DNA from: SKIA01 sp047602905
GTDB lineage: Archaea; Nanobdellota; Nanobdellia; Woesearchaeales; SKIA01
Assembly (NCBI GenBank): GCA_047602905.1
Contig: JBLKOP010000004.1
Span: 1-64,000, forward strand
Length of the DNA: 64,000 nt
Direction of reading: 5' to 3'
Positions 24,888-33,316 of the stretch are shown here, one piece after another. A program made the position numbers and the translations under genes. The number at the start of each line of letters is the position of its first letter. Positions within the stretch are counted from its first letter, which is position 1. The notes under the pieces are model-generated. The model had not been told where the DNA came from, did not search any database, and worked only from the letters and a program-made list of their open reading frames with translations.

Positions 24888-25865
24888 GTGCACAAAAAAA
24901 TAGTTGTTATAGGAGCAGGAATAGGCGGGCTGTTAGCAGCAAAACAACTCAACGCAACACTCATAACACAAGAGCAAGAATTCACCTTCTACCCGCTACT
25001 TCCTGACAGCATCAGCCAAGAAGTCACCGCGACACTACCCGTAAAGAAGTGCCATAAAAACGTGCTGTTTGCAGAAGTACAAAAAATCAACCTAGAAACC
25101 AACACCGTACACACAAACAAACAAACAATCACCTACGACTACCTCATAGTCGCTACCGGAGCAAGAGCAGCCACGTTTATACCAGGAACAAGCAAGTACG
25201 CAAAGAGCCTCTACACTTTAGAGGAAGCAAAAGAAGTGCGTAAACTCACAAACAAAGAAATCATTGTTATCGGAGGAGGACCAACAGGAGTAGAAGTTGC
25301 TTGCGAGCTAGCAAAGAATAACCAAGTAACCATTCTTCACCGACCAAAACACCTCCTAAAAGGATTCTCACAACAAACATATCTCTACGCAAACAAACAA
25401 CTCAGTAAATACTCAGTAACTATACACACAGATATCACTGCACAAAAAATAACAAAGAACTACGTCTACACCGACAAGAAACGCTTCTCCTACGACGAAG
25501 TCATCTGCGCAGCAGGAGTACAAGCAAACATCTTGCAAGGACTGCCTGCAGAGAAAGGAATACTCGTAAACAAACACTTACAAATACAAGGCAGCACAAA
25601 CGCGTTTGCAATAGGTGACTGCGCACAAACAAACAATCCTCTCACCGCACAAGTAGCGATGTACGAAGCAAGGCTAGCAGCAAAAAATATTTGTTTACTA
25701 CAACAAAACAAGCCACTACAAACAAACCAGTTCGTCTGCAAAGGAAGCATGCTTGGTCTAGGAGAAACCGCTGTTCTTGAGAGTCGATTGAGTCTACGAG
25801 GAAAACTGGCTTTTTGGATGAGAAAAACGTATTATTGGTTGCGTGTACGCAGCTATCGCCTATAA
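24888..25865 (+). CDS. Type II NADH dehydrogenase-like FAD/NAD oxidoreductase
   Basis: Two dinucleotide-binding motifs are present: GAGIGG (9-14) for FAD and GGGPTG (129-134) for NAD(P)H, with YDYLIVATGA between and the FAD-contact AFAIGDCA near residue 240. This is the NDH-2/sulfide:quinone reductase superfamily. At 325 residues it is shorter than typical NDH-2 (about 400). The amphipathic, basic C-terminus (LAFWMRKTYYWLRVRSYRL) could bind the membrane. No redox Cys pair is obvious, which favours NADH dehydrogenase over sulfide oxidation. GTG start at 24888 with TATTAAAA at 24857-24864. The DoxX-like gene follows and may be a functional partner. Confidence 0.85.
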   Translation: MHKKIVVIGAGIGGLLAAKQLNATLITQEQEFTFYPLLPDSISQEVTATLPVKKCHKNVLFAEVQKINLETNTVHTNKQTITYDYLIVATGARAATFIPGTSKYAKSLYTLEEAKEVRKLTNKEIIVIGGGPTGVEVACELAKNNQVTILHRPKHLLKGFSQQTYLYANKQLSKYSVTIHTDITAQKITKNYVYTDKKRFSYDEVICAAGVQANILQGLPAEKGILVNKHLQIQGSTNAFAIGDCAQTNNPLTAQVAMYEARLAAKNICLLQQNKPLQTNQFVCKGSMLGLGETAVLESRLSLRGKLAFWMRKTYYWLRVRSYRL

Positions 25866-25897
25866 GACTTAAAAAGAAGTACCGCTTTCTTTTTTGT

Positions 25898-26476
25898 ATG
25901 AGTTCTCAAACACTCAGTAAACATGCATCGTGGGGACCTCTTGCTTTGCGCGTAATCGTAGGACTAATTTTTGTTCTGCAAGGATACGCGAAACTACAAG
26001 GCATCGAGGGCTTCGCAGCTGCGCTTAGCGCAAGCGGCTACCCAATAGCAACATTCTTTGCTTGGCTAGTAGCCCTTATCGAACTAATCGCAGGAGCAAT
26101 GCTTGTTCTTGGGATCTGGACTCGACAAGCAGCAGTACCACTAAAAGTAGTGATTGTGTTTGCAATCCTCACCAAACTTCTTGGTGGTTTTGGCGGAGCT
26201 GCTTGGAGTAACTTGCAACTAGACCTCCTCTTATTAGCTGCTCTTAGCACGCTAGTACTACTTGGAGGCGGTCGAGCAGCTCTTGTTTCTTGCTGTCAAA
26301 GCAAAGAAGACGAGGCGCCTAGACCAGTTGTTGCTAAGAAGAAAACAGCTAAGAAAGCTGCTTCAAAGCCAGCAAAGAAGAAAAGCTCAACAAAGAAGTC
26401 CTCTGCAAAGAAGACAACTAAGAAGAGCAAAAAAAAGTCTTCTGCAAGTACGTCTAAGAAATCAAAGAAGAAGTAG
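25898..26476 (+). CDS. DoxX-family membrane protein with histone-H1-like lysine tail
   Basis: Residues about 10-130 hold four hydrophobic helices with the DoxX pattern: ALRVIVGLIFVLQGYAKLQG, then GYPIATFFAWLVALIELIAG and MLVLGIWTRQAA. From residue about 140 the chain becomes almost pure Lys, Ser, Ala and Thr (KKKTAKKAASKPAKKKSSTK and onward), very like histone H1 tails. DoxX proteins are membrane parts of redox systems such as thiosulfate:quinone oxidoreductase. The tail is unusual for the family and would be suited to binding DNA or RNA if cytoplasmic. The TATA box ACTTAAAAAG (25867-25876) fixes ATG 25898. Confidence 0.8.
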   Translation: MSSQTLSKHASWGPLALRVIVGLIFVLQGYAKLQGIEGFAAALSASGYPIATFFAWLVALIELIAGAMLVLGIWTRQAAVPLKVVIVFAILTKLLGGFGGAAWSNLQLDLLLLAALSTLVLLGGGRAALVSCCQSKEDEAPRPVVAKKKTAKKAASKPAKKKSSTKKSSAKKTTKKSKKKSSASTSKKSKKK

Positions 26477-26486
26477 TTCTTCACGA

Positions 26487-26513
26487 AAAAATATTTTTTT
26501 CCTCTTTTTTTTA
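26487..26513. terminator. T-rich terminator region after the DoxX gene
   Basis: A run of A's then T's (AAAAAATATTTTTTT, then CCTC and eight T's) follows the stop by ten bases. Archaeal transcription commonly ends at such T-tracts. Confidence 0.4.
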
Positions 26514-26555
26514 GTAGTGCATACACATAAAAATCGTTACGTAATACTTGCTTGT

Positions 26556-27050
26556 ATGTATGATTTTATTGCTTCAGGCTATGACAAGTTACATGGTGAT
26601 GAACAAGAACGAAAACTTAAGAAGTTACTTACCGCTATTACTCTTAGCGAGTACGAAGTAGTTGTTGATGTTGGTTGCGCAACTGCTCATCTCAGCAAGT
26701 TTTTTTCTCAGCAAGAATATTTTGGTCTTGATCCTTCAGAAAAACTTCTCGCACAAGCCCCTAGAGGTGCTCGGGTGTTGTGTGCTCGCGGAGAAGAGAT
26801 TCCTATTCCTGATGCACAAGCAGACTTGGTTCTGAGCTTAACAGCTCTGCATAACTACGATGACCCTATACGAGGCGTTTCTGAGCTTGCGCGTATTTGT
26901 AGCAAAACTACTCTTATTGGTATTCTTCGTAAAAGCGATTCTCACGACACTATTTTGCGTGCTGTTGAGGAGTGTTTTGTTGTTGAGAACGTGTTCTTAG
27001 ATGCTCATGATACATTAGTAGTTGCTCGTGTCAGAAACGCAAACGTATAA
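26556..27050 (+). CDS. Class I SAM-dependent methyltransferase, 164 aa
   Basis: MYDFIASGYDKLHG is the usual entry helix, VVVDVGCATAHLSKFF is motif I (with VGCATA instead of the common VGCGTG), YFGLDPSEKLL is motif II, and EEIPIPDAQADLVLSLTALH is motif III/IV. It belongs to the UbiE/Coq5-like methyltransferase group; the target is unknown. ATG 26556 follows TACATA-like AT-rich sequence at about 26525. The long upstream reading frame back to 26262 overlaps the DoxX lysine tail and is rejected. Confidence 0.8.
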   Translation: MYDFIASGYDKLHGDEQERKLKKLLTAITLSEYEVVVDVGCATAHLSKFFSQQEYFGLDPSEKLLAQAPRGARVLCARGEEIPIPDAQADLVLSLTALHNYDDPIRGVSELARICSKTTLIGILRKSDSHDTILRAVEECFVVENVFLDAHDTLVVARVRNANV

Positions 27051-27075
27051 AAGGGTTGGTTGTTGTGTGTAGTGT

Positions 27076-27843
27076 ATGGATCAGCGAACTTTTGAGAAGA
27101 AAGTACAGGAATTAGCAGAGAAGCTTAAGCAAAGCGGCGTAGTAACCAGTGATAGTATGGCTAAGGGTATGGCAGAAGATATTTTGCGTACCGAGATGAG
27201 TATGAAAGAGAAGTATCAGTCGGAGAAGAGCTCTTCAAAGGAAGGTTTTTCTAGTGAAGAAAAAGAGGATTCTTCTCCAAAGAACTTAGTTGTTGAGGAA
27301 GCGATTGCTAAAGCACAAGGAACTCCTCATCAAGCGCGTATAGGCGCAGATATTGATCAAAGTAAGTCTATAGCGCAGTTGCTTGAAGAGGATGCTTCTC
27401 AGCAAGAAGAAGAGGCGAAGATTACTCTTGATACTCCTGTTGTTGAGGGTGGCGTTGCTAAGCAATCCGTTTCTGCTACCGTGAATAAAACTCCTCTTGA
27501 GGTGTACGAGCAAGAAGTTGAGTCTGTACGTGAGAGTTCTTTAGCTAAGCAAGAGCTCGTTGAAGAGGAGAATGGAGGTGTTGTAGAGAAGAGTGTTCAA
27601 GAAGAAGAAGGACCTCAAGAAACGTCTTCTTCACAGCAAGAAGAGGTAGTTGAAGAGAGGAATTCTTCTCAAGAAACGTCTTCTGACAAGCAAGAGGAGG
27701 AGGAACGTTCTGTGCGTCAAGAAGAGCCTTCACAAAACGATTCTCAAGAAACGTCGTCTCAGCAAGATGCACCTGCTGCTCGTAAGGAGGAGCCGCGAGC
27801 AACTGTTGATCTTTCTGAAATGTTTAATTTTAGTAAGAAATAA
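27076..27843 (+). CDS. Acidic low-complexity repeat protein, 255 aa
   Basis: The first 50 residues form a small helical domain (EKKVQELAEKLKQSGVVTSD, then MAKGMAEDILRTE) that looks conserved-domain-like but which I cannot name. The rest is disordered, dominated by Glu, Gln and Ser, with QETSS repeated four times. There is no signal peptide, so it should be cytoplasmic. It is first and last in its own unit and converges on the P-loop ATPase gene. The C-terminal DLSEMFNFSKK is less repetitive and could be a binding peptide. Confidence 0.6.
   Translation: MDQRTFEKKVQELAEKLKQSGVVTSDSMAKGMAEDILRTEMSMKEKYQSEKSSSKEGFSSEEKEDSSPKNLVVEEAIAKAQGTPHQARIGADIDQSKSIAQLLEEDASQQEEEAKITLDTPVVEGGVAKQSVSATVNKTPLEVYEQEVESVRESSLAKQELVEEENGGVVEKSVQEEEGPQETSSSQQEEVVEERNSSQETSSDKQEEEERSVRQEEPSQNDSQETSSQQDAPAARKEEPRATVDLSEMFNFSKK
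27616..27759 (+). repeat. CAAGAAACGTCTTCT coding repeats
   Basis: Three near-identical 15-base copies at 27616, 27670 and 27745 (the last with one change) encode QETSS within the acidic tail. Such direct repeats can change in number by slippage. Confidence 0.6.
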
Positions 27844-27872
27844 TTTTTTGTAAAAAAAATACTTTTTTTCGT
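27844..27872. terminator. Bidirectional A/T-run terminator
   Basis: The 31-base gap between two convergent genes consists of a T-run, an A-run and another T-run, which gives a terminator-like T-tract to transcripts from either side. Confidence 0.45.
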
Positions 27873-27874
27873 TC

Positions 27875-28771
27875 TTATTTTGTGAGTTCTTCACCTAGTG
27901 ATTCGATAAGCTCATCGTACTTGGTTCGCTCACGCCCTTTTACTCCTGAAGAACTCGTTTTGTTCTTTGACTTAGGAGTTTTTGTGATGGTTTCTTCTCC
28001 TTGAGTTACTTTGTTTAGTGCTATGTGAATGGCTGTCTCCATTGCTAGTTGTAAGAACTCTTGTGTGTTACTGGTTTCTTTGCTCATTTTCTTAATGACT
28101 TCTTCAGTAAACGGGTGTGTTCCTGCTCCTCCAACGAGTTCTATTCGTTGCCGAAGTATTTGCGTGTATTGTTCTGGTGTTCTTTTCTCTACTTCTAGTT
28201 CTAAATCGTTTTGTGCAGGTAAGGTTTTGTGTTTGTTTGTGCTCGTAAGTAGTATTTGTGTGTTAGGTAGTGTTAGTAGCGCTTCTAGTACTGAGAAGTG
28301 TTCTTCTTCGTAGTGGTCTGTGTCGTCAAGAAGGAGTACGAGTTGTTGTTTGCGCACCTTTTTTTGTATGAGCAAGAGGAGTTCTTGCGTGCTGATTTCT
28401 CGTCCTTTACGAAACAGTCCTCTAAACGCGTCTGCGAGTTCTTCTCGTAGTTGTTCTGGAGTAGTTGCTTGGTGCTCTTGTAAATACGCTACAAAAAAAC
28501 CGTTTCTGTTGCTGAGTTCTTCTTGTAACCAGCGTAGTAGCGTGGTTTTTCCTCTTCCTGTAGGTGCTGTTATTGTTGCTAGTCTTCGTTGTTTTATGAA
28601 GAAGAGATTAATTTCTTGCTCTTCCTCTGCCATTGCTGCAATAGTGTTTTGTAACGTAAACGGGTTTTCTTTCCATCCTAGCTCATCCGCCCAGTTTAGG
28701 GTAAAGGAGCTGTTCTTGCCTTTTTTTGTTCTGCTCACTTCTTCGTCTGGGTCGTAAAACGTTATCTTCAT
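27875..28771 (-). CDS. P-loop (AAA+/STAND-like) ATPase, 298 aa
   Basis: Walker A is APTGRGKTT (70-77 region), Walker B LVLLLDDTD (about 144-152), and the sensor strand is ILLTSTNKHK. The N-terminal LNWADELGWKENPFTL is a lead-in I recall from other DPANN ATPases of this size. The region after residue 190 is a helical lid, and the tail is Ser/Lys-rich. The overall layout resembles ORC/TniB/ExeA-type ATPases without a DNA-binding domain. Role unknown; an assembly or loading function is possible. TATA-like TTTTTATG near 28795-28802 is 27 bases before ATG 28771. Confidence 0.75.
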   Translation of the reverse strand: MKITFYDPDEEVSRTKKGKNSSFTLNWADELGWKENPFTLQNTIAAMAEEEQEINLFFIKQRRLATITAPTGRGKTTLLRWLQEELSNRNGFFVAYLQEHQATTPEQLREELADAFRGLFRKGREISTQELLLLIQKKVRKQQLVLLLDDTDHYEEEHFSVLEALLTLPNTQILLTSTNKHKTLPAQNDLELEVEKRTPEQYTQILRQRIELVGGAGTHPFTEEVIKKMSKETSNTQEFLQLAMETAIHIALNKVTQGEETITKTPKSKNKTSSSGVKGRERTKYDELIESLGEELTK

Positions 28772-28805
28772 ATTCTTGTATTAGTGTCTTTGGGTTTTTA
28801 TGTGT

Positions 28806-30908
28806 TTACTCTAGTGGTACGTCACTCCAGAGGCTAAAATCGTTTATGGGTATGTATCCTCTGTGTAGGAAGTTGGGTGATTGGTAGAATCCTGCGTGTG
28901 CCATTCGTTGGTCTCTAAACGTTCCTCCTGGTATGTTCATTTTTCTGCTCGGAGCAGCTCCTAAGTAGCTCCACCCGTCGTGCATGATTGTTTGTGCGTT
29001 AAAACTTCCTGCTTCTATAATGAAGTCTGTGTACCCTTTTTTTTGTGCCCATTCAACAAATTTTTTTACTGGCGCGTTTCCTTGTCCTAAGCTGAGGTGT
29101 TCGTCGTTGTATCCGTAATTGTCTGTTAGGTGTAGGTGTCCTATTGCTTCTTCTTCTGCGAGTTTGTCTAAGTGAGTAAACACCCAGTTATCAAATCGTT
29201 GTTGAAACGCTTCTTCATCTTCTCCATCTTCTCGTTTCATCATGCTTCTCCACATGTTGAGGTGTCCTATATCAAAGGTTGTTTTGATGTGTTTTTTTGC
29301 TAGTTGTTCTGCTTGCTTCTCATTCATTCCTCGGTTGTTTTTCATTCTCTCAACAAATTCTTCTCTTCCTTTCTTTACGATATTAAGGAGTTCTTCTGGG
29401 TGGCTTCCGTAGCTTCCTGGATGCCAGTTCTCAGGTGCTATGTATAAGTCATCAAATTTTTCTTCAGGATCCCTCATCTTCCTTGCTGCTTGTGTTTTAT
29501 CCATTGCTTCTTCAGCAAGTTTTGCAAGCGCTTTTCCTGTTTGTTCTAGACCGTATTGTTCTATTGTTTTGAGGTGTTTTCTTCTTTCGAGTGCTTCTGC
29601 TGCTTGCACGTCTCCACTACTACTTGCTGTATGTGTGTATCTCATGCTTAGCTCAAGCTCTTTTAGTCGTTCATCAATAATTTGCGGTATTGTTTTGCTT
29701 TGTGTTGGAACGAGTTTTGCAAGACCTTGTGATCCCATACTTTCTAGTCCGGCTTGTTCTTGTACTAGTTGCCATTTCTGGTCTTCTGGTAGGTCTGCTT
29801 CTATTTGGTCATACAGTTTTTTTGCTTTTAGAAGTTTATCAAAATCGTCTTTTTCTGCTTTGTAGCGTTGTAGGTGATACAGACTGCTTCCTTTGCTTTG
29901 TAGGATTTGGTTATCTATGCTCATTTGTGCAAAGTACTCTTCAGTGCTAAGTTCTCGTCCTACTTTTTCAGCGTATTTCTCGTTATAAGCGTTCTTTCTT
30001 TCTTCTAGCTGCTCCCATGTTAGTTCGTCTGTCTTAAACTTTACGTCTCCGTCTACTTCGTTGTATAGCGGTACTCTTCTAAAGAGTTGTTCTGGTTCTG
30101 ATGCATCTATTTTTTTTCCAAACATATCCACGTAGTCGTCGTCATTTATGGTTGTTGGTTGTCCGTTAATAGTTTCTCCCTGCCCTGTTACGTCTCTTCC
30201 AAATTCTTCACGAAAGTCTTTTGCTGTTAGCCAGCGAGGTACCATTATTGTTCGGTCTTTGCTTATTCCGCTAATGATTTCTCCTGTTCTCTCATCTACT
30301 ACCATGAGTGCTGCTTTGTCGTCTTCTCCTTCATACATACTAAAACCTGCTTGTTCTCTCTGTCCTTCTTCTCCGTAGTACGTGCTTATTGGTCTCTCCC
30401 ATTCTCCTGTGTGTACTACGATTGCTCCTCCTGTTGTTGCGTCTTTTGCAAAGTCTATTGCTCTCTGTACTTCTTGGATGTTTTCTTGTTGCGCTCGTTT
30501 ATCAAAGCCTCGTTGTCCAAAACCTGCTAGTCCTGATACGTTAAACGTTGCGTGTGTACTACTTTTTACGTCGTTGAGCTGTGCTATTCTTCGCATCATT
30601 TCTCGCTCTTCTTCTCCGTAGCTCTCCGGAGTGCTTGCTTGGCTGTTTCCTTTTCCTTTTCCTGAGAACTCAAATTCTACTTTGCTTGCTCCTTCTCGTA
30701 TCTTTGCTTGGAGTGCTTGTAGTTGGTTTTGCATTGGGTTAAGCGTTGTTCCTAGTTCGTGGCTTGTTAGTCCGCTGTCTAGGCCGTAGTTTCTTGCTTT
30801 CTCAGGTATTATTGTTTCTAGAGGTGCTTGTTGGTCTAGTGTTAAGAAATAGCTTGGTTTGTCCATCGCTCCAAAGTAGTTGCTTTGTAGGTATTTGGGA
30901 GGAGGCAT
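28806..30908 (-). CDS. Xylose-isomerase-like TIM-barrel protein with large helical insertion, 700 aa
   Basis: Parts match the AP endonuclease 2/sugar isomerase TIM barrel: STHATFNVSGLAGFG near residue 115, GGAIVVHTGEW near 160, then after a long gap FDIGHLNMWRS near 560, IGHLHLTDNYGYNDEHLSLG near 615 and FIIEAGSF near 655. The His, Glu and Asp ligands for a metal site are therefore present. Between about 190 and 480 there is a charged, coiled-coil-like insertion that roughly doubles the family length of about 280. The N-terminus (about 1-110) is also extra. Substrate unknown. It is last in a run of four minus-strand genes but has its own TATA box (30931-30938). Confidence 0.7.
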   Translation of the reverse strand: MPPPKYLQSNYFGAMDKPSYFLTLDQQAPLETIIPEKARNYGLDSGLTSHELGTTLNPMQNQLQALQAKIREGASKVEFEFSGKGKGNSQASTPESYGEEEREMMRRIAQLNDVKSSTHATFNVSGLAGFGQRGFDKRAQQENIQEVQRAIDFAKDATTGGAIVVHTGEWERPISTYYGEEGQREQAGFSMYEGEDDKAALMVVDERTGEIISGISKDRTIMVPRWLTAKDFREEFGRDVTGQGETINGQPTTINDDDYVDMFGKKIDASEPEQLFRRVPLYNEVDGDVKFKTDELTWEQLEERKNAYNEKYAEKVGRELSTEEYFAQMSIDNQILQSKGSSLYHLQRYKAEKDDFDKLLKAKKLYDQIEADLPEDQKWQLVQEQAGLESMGSQGLAKLVPTQSKTIPQIIDERLKELELSMRYTHTASSSGDVQAAEALERRKHLKTIEQYGLEQTGKALAKLAEEAMDKTQAARKMRDPEEKFDDLYIAPENWHPGSYGSHPEELLNIVKKGREEFVERMKNNRGMNEKQAEQLAKKHIKTTFDIGHLNMWRSMMKREDGEDEEAFQQRFDNWVFTHLDKLAEEEAIGHLHLTDNYGYNDEHLSLGQGNAPVKKFVEWAQKKGYTDFIIEAGSFNAQTIMHDGWSYLGAAPSRKMNIPGGTFRDQRMAHAGFYQSPNFLHRGYIPINDFSLWSDVPLE

Positions 30909-30941
30909 AAGTGTGTTATTAGGTTTAGTTGTTTATAAGCG

Positions 30942-31559
30942 TTATTCGTTTCGTAAATAACTATCTCCTATGCGGAGTTTTCCTAAGTTTTTGAGGTCTT
31001 CTGCTACTTTGTTTGCGTAACCGACTTGTTGCATGCGTTCTTGGATGGTGTTAATGGCTTGGTATTGGTTATCAGTTATTCCTCCTGCTTGTCTTGCTTG
31101 TTGCTGGGTTGTTGAGAACGCTTCGTAGAGCTCGTCTTTTGTTACGTAGAGGCCTTCTTCGAGCTTGTTTTGTACGTCATAAAGCGCTGATGATTGTTTT
31201 GTTGCTTGTACTCCTGCTAGTCGTTCTTCTAGGCTTTCTTGTTCTGGTAGGAGTTCTTGAAGGGTTGTTTCGTGTTCGTGCTCTGGGAAGTCTTGTATGT
31301 GTTGCTGCCATGCTCGGTTGATGCTTTGCGTGCTTACTCCTCTTCTTGCTAGGTCTTGTATGAGCGCTTGGTCTTCTGCTCCTCTGCTCTCGGCTGCTTG
31401 TATTCTGCTCAGCAATTCGCGTACTTCTTGTTCTTGTAGTTCTTGCTGAGAAGGAGTTGTTTGTTCTTCTTCTTGTTTTTCTGAGGAATCTTTTTTTGTA
31501 TGAGAAGATTGTTTTGTCACCAGCTTATCATCCTGTGCGCTTTTTTGTAGATATGCCAC
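30942..31559 (-). CDS. Hypothetical Gln/Glu-rich helical protein, 205 aa
   Basis: No family recognised. The first 60 residues are disordered and rich in Ser, Gln, Lys and Glu; the rest is helical and coiled-coil-like. Its start overlaps the end of the 503-residue gene by 43 bases, which suggests translational coupling, and it is followed 33 bases later by the TIM-barrel gene. It may be a structural partner of one of these, an inference from position only. Confidence 0.6.
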   Translation of the reverse strand: MAYLQKSAQDDKLVTKQSSHTKKDSSEKQEEEQTTPSQQELQEQEVRELLSRIQAAESRGAEDQALIQDLARRGVSTQSINRAWQQHIQDFPEHEHETTLQELLPEQESLEERLAGVQATKQSSALYDVQNKLEEGLYVTKDELYEAFSTTQQQARQAGGITDNQYQAINTIQERMQQVGYANKVAEDLKNLGKLRIGDSYLRNE

Positions 31560-33028
31560 ATTAAGAAGAGTTGAAGCTTAGCTTCTCCTGCCGCTGATTT
31601 TCTGTCTGGTTCTTTGTACGGACCTTTTTTCTTGCTTGTAAAGTTTGGTGTGAAGAGGCTTCCTATTTCTATGAGTCCTCCAAAGGCTGCTGAGAACGGC
31701 TCAAGAGCGCTTGAAGAAGAGCTTGTTTGTTTTTTCTTCTTCTCTCCTGGTTCTGCGTCGTACTCAGGGTCATCCTCTACTTTTTCTTGTAAGTACGCCT
31801 CGAAGTCTTCTCGTAGCGCGTTCATAGTTTCTTGTAAGCTTGCGTCAAGCAGGCCGATGAGTTCTATGGTTTCTTCCTCTTTCATCTTAAGGTAGTTCTG
31901 TATTTCTTGCTCAGTCCACGCATAACTTCTAAAGTCCATTTGGAATCTTCCTGAGTGGCTTGGTCCTTGCTGGTATTCTCTTCTCACAGCCATTTCTGGT
32001 CTGCTTCTAAACGTAAAGGTGATTACGAGAACGGGATGAACTCCTTTCTGAGCAGGTTTTTTTGCTAGTATCTCTACTTCTGAGATGTTTGTATCAAAGC
32101 TCGTAATGAGTTCTGGGTCTGTGTCTACGTGCGGGTTCATGTGTAGTCGTTGGATGTTACGTAAGTACGGTTGTGCCCAGTTCATGTACGTCTTAATAAT
32201 TCCCCAGTGTTGTTTGAGGTAGCTAATATTAAACCGTCTTCTATTCAGCAGTTCTTGATGCGTTCGTTCCTTCCACGTAATGTACTGGTAGAGTTTTCTT
32301 CGAAGAACGTTTTTTACGCTTGTGTTATACGTCATTGAATCAATTGTTTTATCTAATTCTTCTACGTCATAGACGTGCGTGTTAAAGAAGAGGTCTGGTA
32401 GTATGGTAAAGTCTACTGTTTGTGCGAGTCCAAAAACGCTTTGAGGATTTTTTGTTCCTTGCTCTACTTGGTCTGTGAAAATACTTTTGAGTGTTATGTC
32501 TGCGCTCTTGCTTTCTCTCCAGTTCTCATAAGCATCTAGTCTTTCATCAAGTATGCGTAGTTCTCGTACCATCTGAAAGAGTTCTTTTACGAATTTTCCT
32601 ATGTTCGCAAGCAGTCCTTGTGCTTGGTTTTGTTGCGCGCTTATTCGTTGTTGTTGGTTGCCCCACATAGCGCTTGCTTCGCTGCTTGCGTACGTATCAG
32701 TTACTTTTATTATTTCATAGAAGCTTCTGTCTTGTCGTAGGTGTTCTAGCGTCCAGAAGTATCCTTCTTCCATGCTTCTGTTTACTGCTTCGTGCACGTG
32801 GCGGTAGTAGCTCTCACTGATAGGGTAGGGTGTTTCTGTGTATACTCCTAGCGCTGTTTCTACTCGGTCAAGTTGTACTTCGTCAAGATATTTTTTGTAT
32901 GTTGCTCCGTTAGGATCCTTTTTTTTGAGGCGTTCTTCTCGTTCTTCTTGACTCATAAGCGCGAGTTCTTTGTTGCTGGTAAAGCCGTGTTTGAGAAGAA
33001 GTCGTTTCCAGGTATCTACACGCGCCAT
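31517..33028 (-). CDS. Hypothetical protein, 503 aa
   Basis: No named family recognised. The protein is soluble and alpha/beta to mostly helical with many aromatic residues. It contains LRRKLYQYITWKERTHQELL and a strand-rich region near 340-400 (VLVITFTFRSRPEMAVRREY), followed by an acidic, Ser-rich linker near 440. There are no cysteine pairs, signal peptide or clear membrane helices. It sits between YhbY and the 205-residue protein on the same strand with short spacing. The long, conserved-looking sequence without any known motif makes it a good candidate for a lineage-specific function. Confidence 0.65.
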   Translation of the reverse strand: MARVDTWKRLLLKHGFTSNKELALMSQEEREERLKKKDPNGATYKKYLDEVQLDRVETALGVYTETPYPISESYYRHVHEAVNRSMEEGYFWTLEHLRQDRSFYEIIKVTDTYASSEASAMWGNQQQRISAQQNQAQGLLANIGKFVKELFQMVRELRILDERLDAYENWRESKSADITLKSIFTDQVEQGTKNPQSVFGLAQTVDFTILPDLFFNTHVYDVEELDKTIDSMTYNTSVKNVLRRKLYQYITWKERTHQELLNRRRFNISYLKQHWGIIKTYMNWAQPYLRNIQRLHMNPHVDTDPELITSFDTNISEVEILAKKPAQKGVHPVLVITFTFRSRPEMAVRREYQQGPSHSGRFQMDFRSYAWTEQEIQNYLKMKEEETIELIGLLDASLQETMNALREDFEAYLQEKVEDDPEYDAEPGEKKKKQTSSSSSALEPFSAAFGGLIEIGSLFTPNFTSKKKGPYKEPDRKSAAGEAKLQLFLMWHIYKKAHRMISW

Positions 33029-33054
33029 ACAAACTCTTTTGTTTCTTGTAACAT

Positions 33055-33291
33055 TTAAGCGTTACGCCTAGTAAGGATGAGTGTTCCTCCTACAAGACTT
33101 TCTACGCGGCTGTTTGTTTTCTCAGCAATGCTTGCCGCAGCTGCTTTTCTGTCGTTACTTGCAGTAAATGATTGGTTCATCTTAATCACAAGAGGGTCTT
33201 GTGAGGGTAGTTTTTGTTGTATTTCTGTGAGTACTGACTCAGTTACTCCGTTCTTTCCGAGTTGTAGATGAACGATGTTTGCGTGCTTCAT
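33055..33291 (-). CDS. CRM/YhbY-type RNA-binding protein, 78 aa
   Basis: The CRM fold covers the whole protein: VHLQLGKNGVTESVLTEIQQ, then DPLVIKMNQSF, and the ending VESLVGGTLILTRR. YhbY in bacteria associates with pre-50S ribosomes, and archaea carry similar stand-alone CRM proteins. The basic KNG loop seen here is the GxxG-like RNA-contact loop. It begins the four-gene run ending at 28806, with a TATA-like TTTTTATG centred 26 bases before ATG 33291, inside the end of the antiporter gene. Confidence 0.8.
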   Translation of the reverse strand: MKHANIVHLQLGKNGVTESVLTEIQQKLPSQDPLVIKMNQSFTASNDRKAAAASIAEKTNSRVESLVGGTLILTRRNA

Positions 33292-33316
33292 ACACCGTCG
33301 TAAGTACTTGCTCTTT

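Noticed and set aside
24888..25865. Sulfide:quinone oxidoreductase
   Set aside because: The redox cysteine pair expected of that group is not evident. A general NDH-2-like assignment is safer.
26262..26555. Upstream extension of the methyltransferase at 26556
   Set aside because: The extension is the lysine-tail DNA of the DoxX gene read in another frame, giving Arg/Gln/Leu-rich nonsense.
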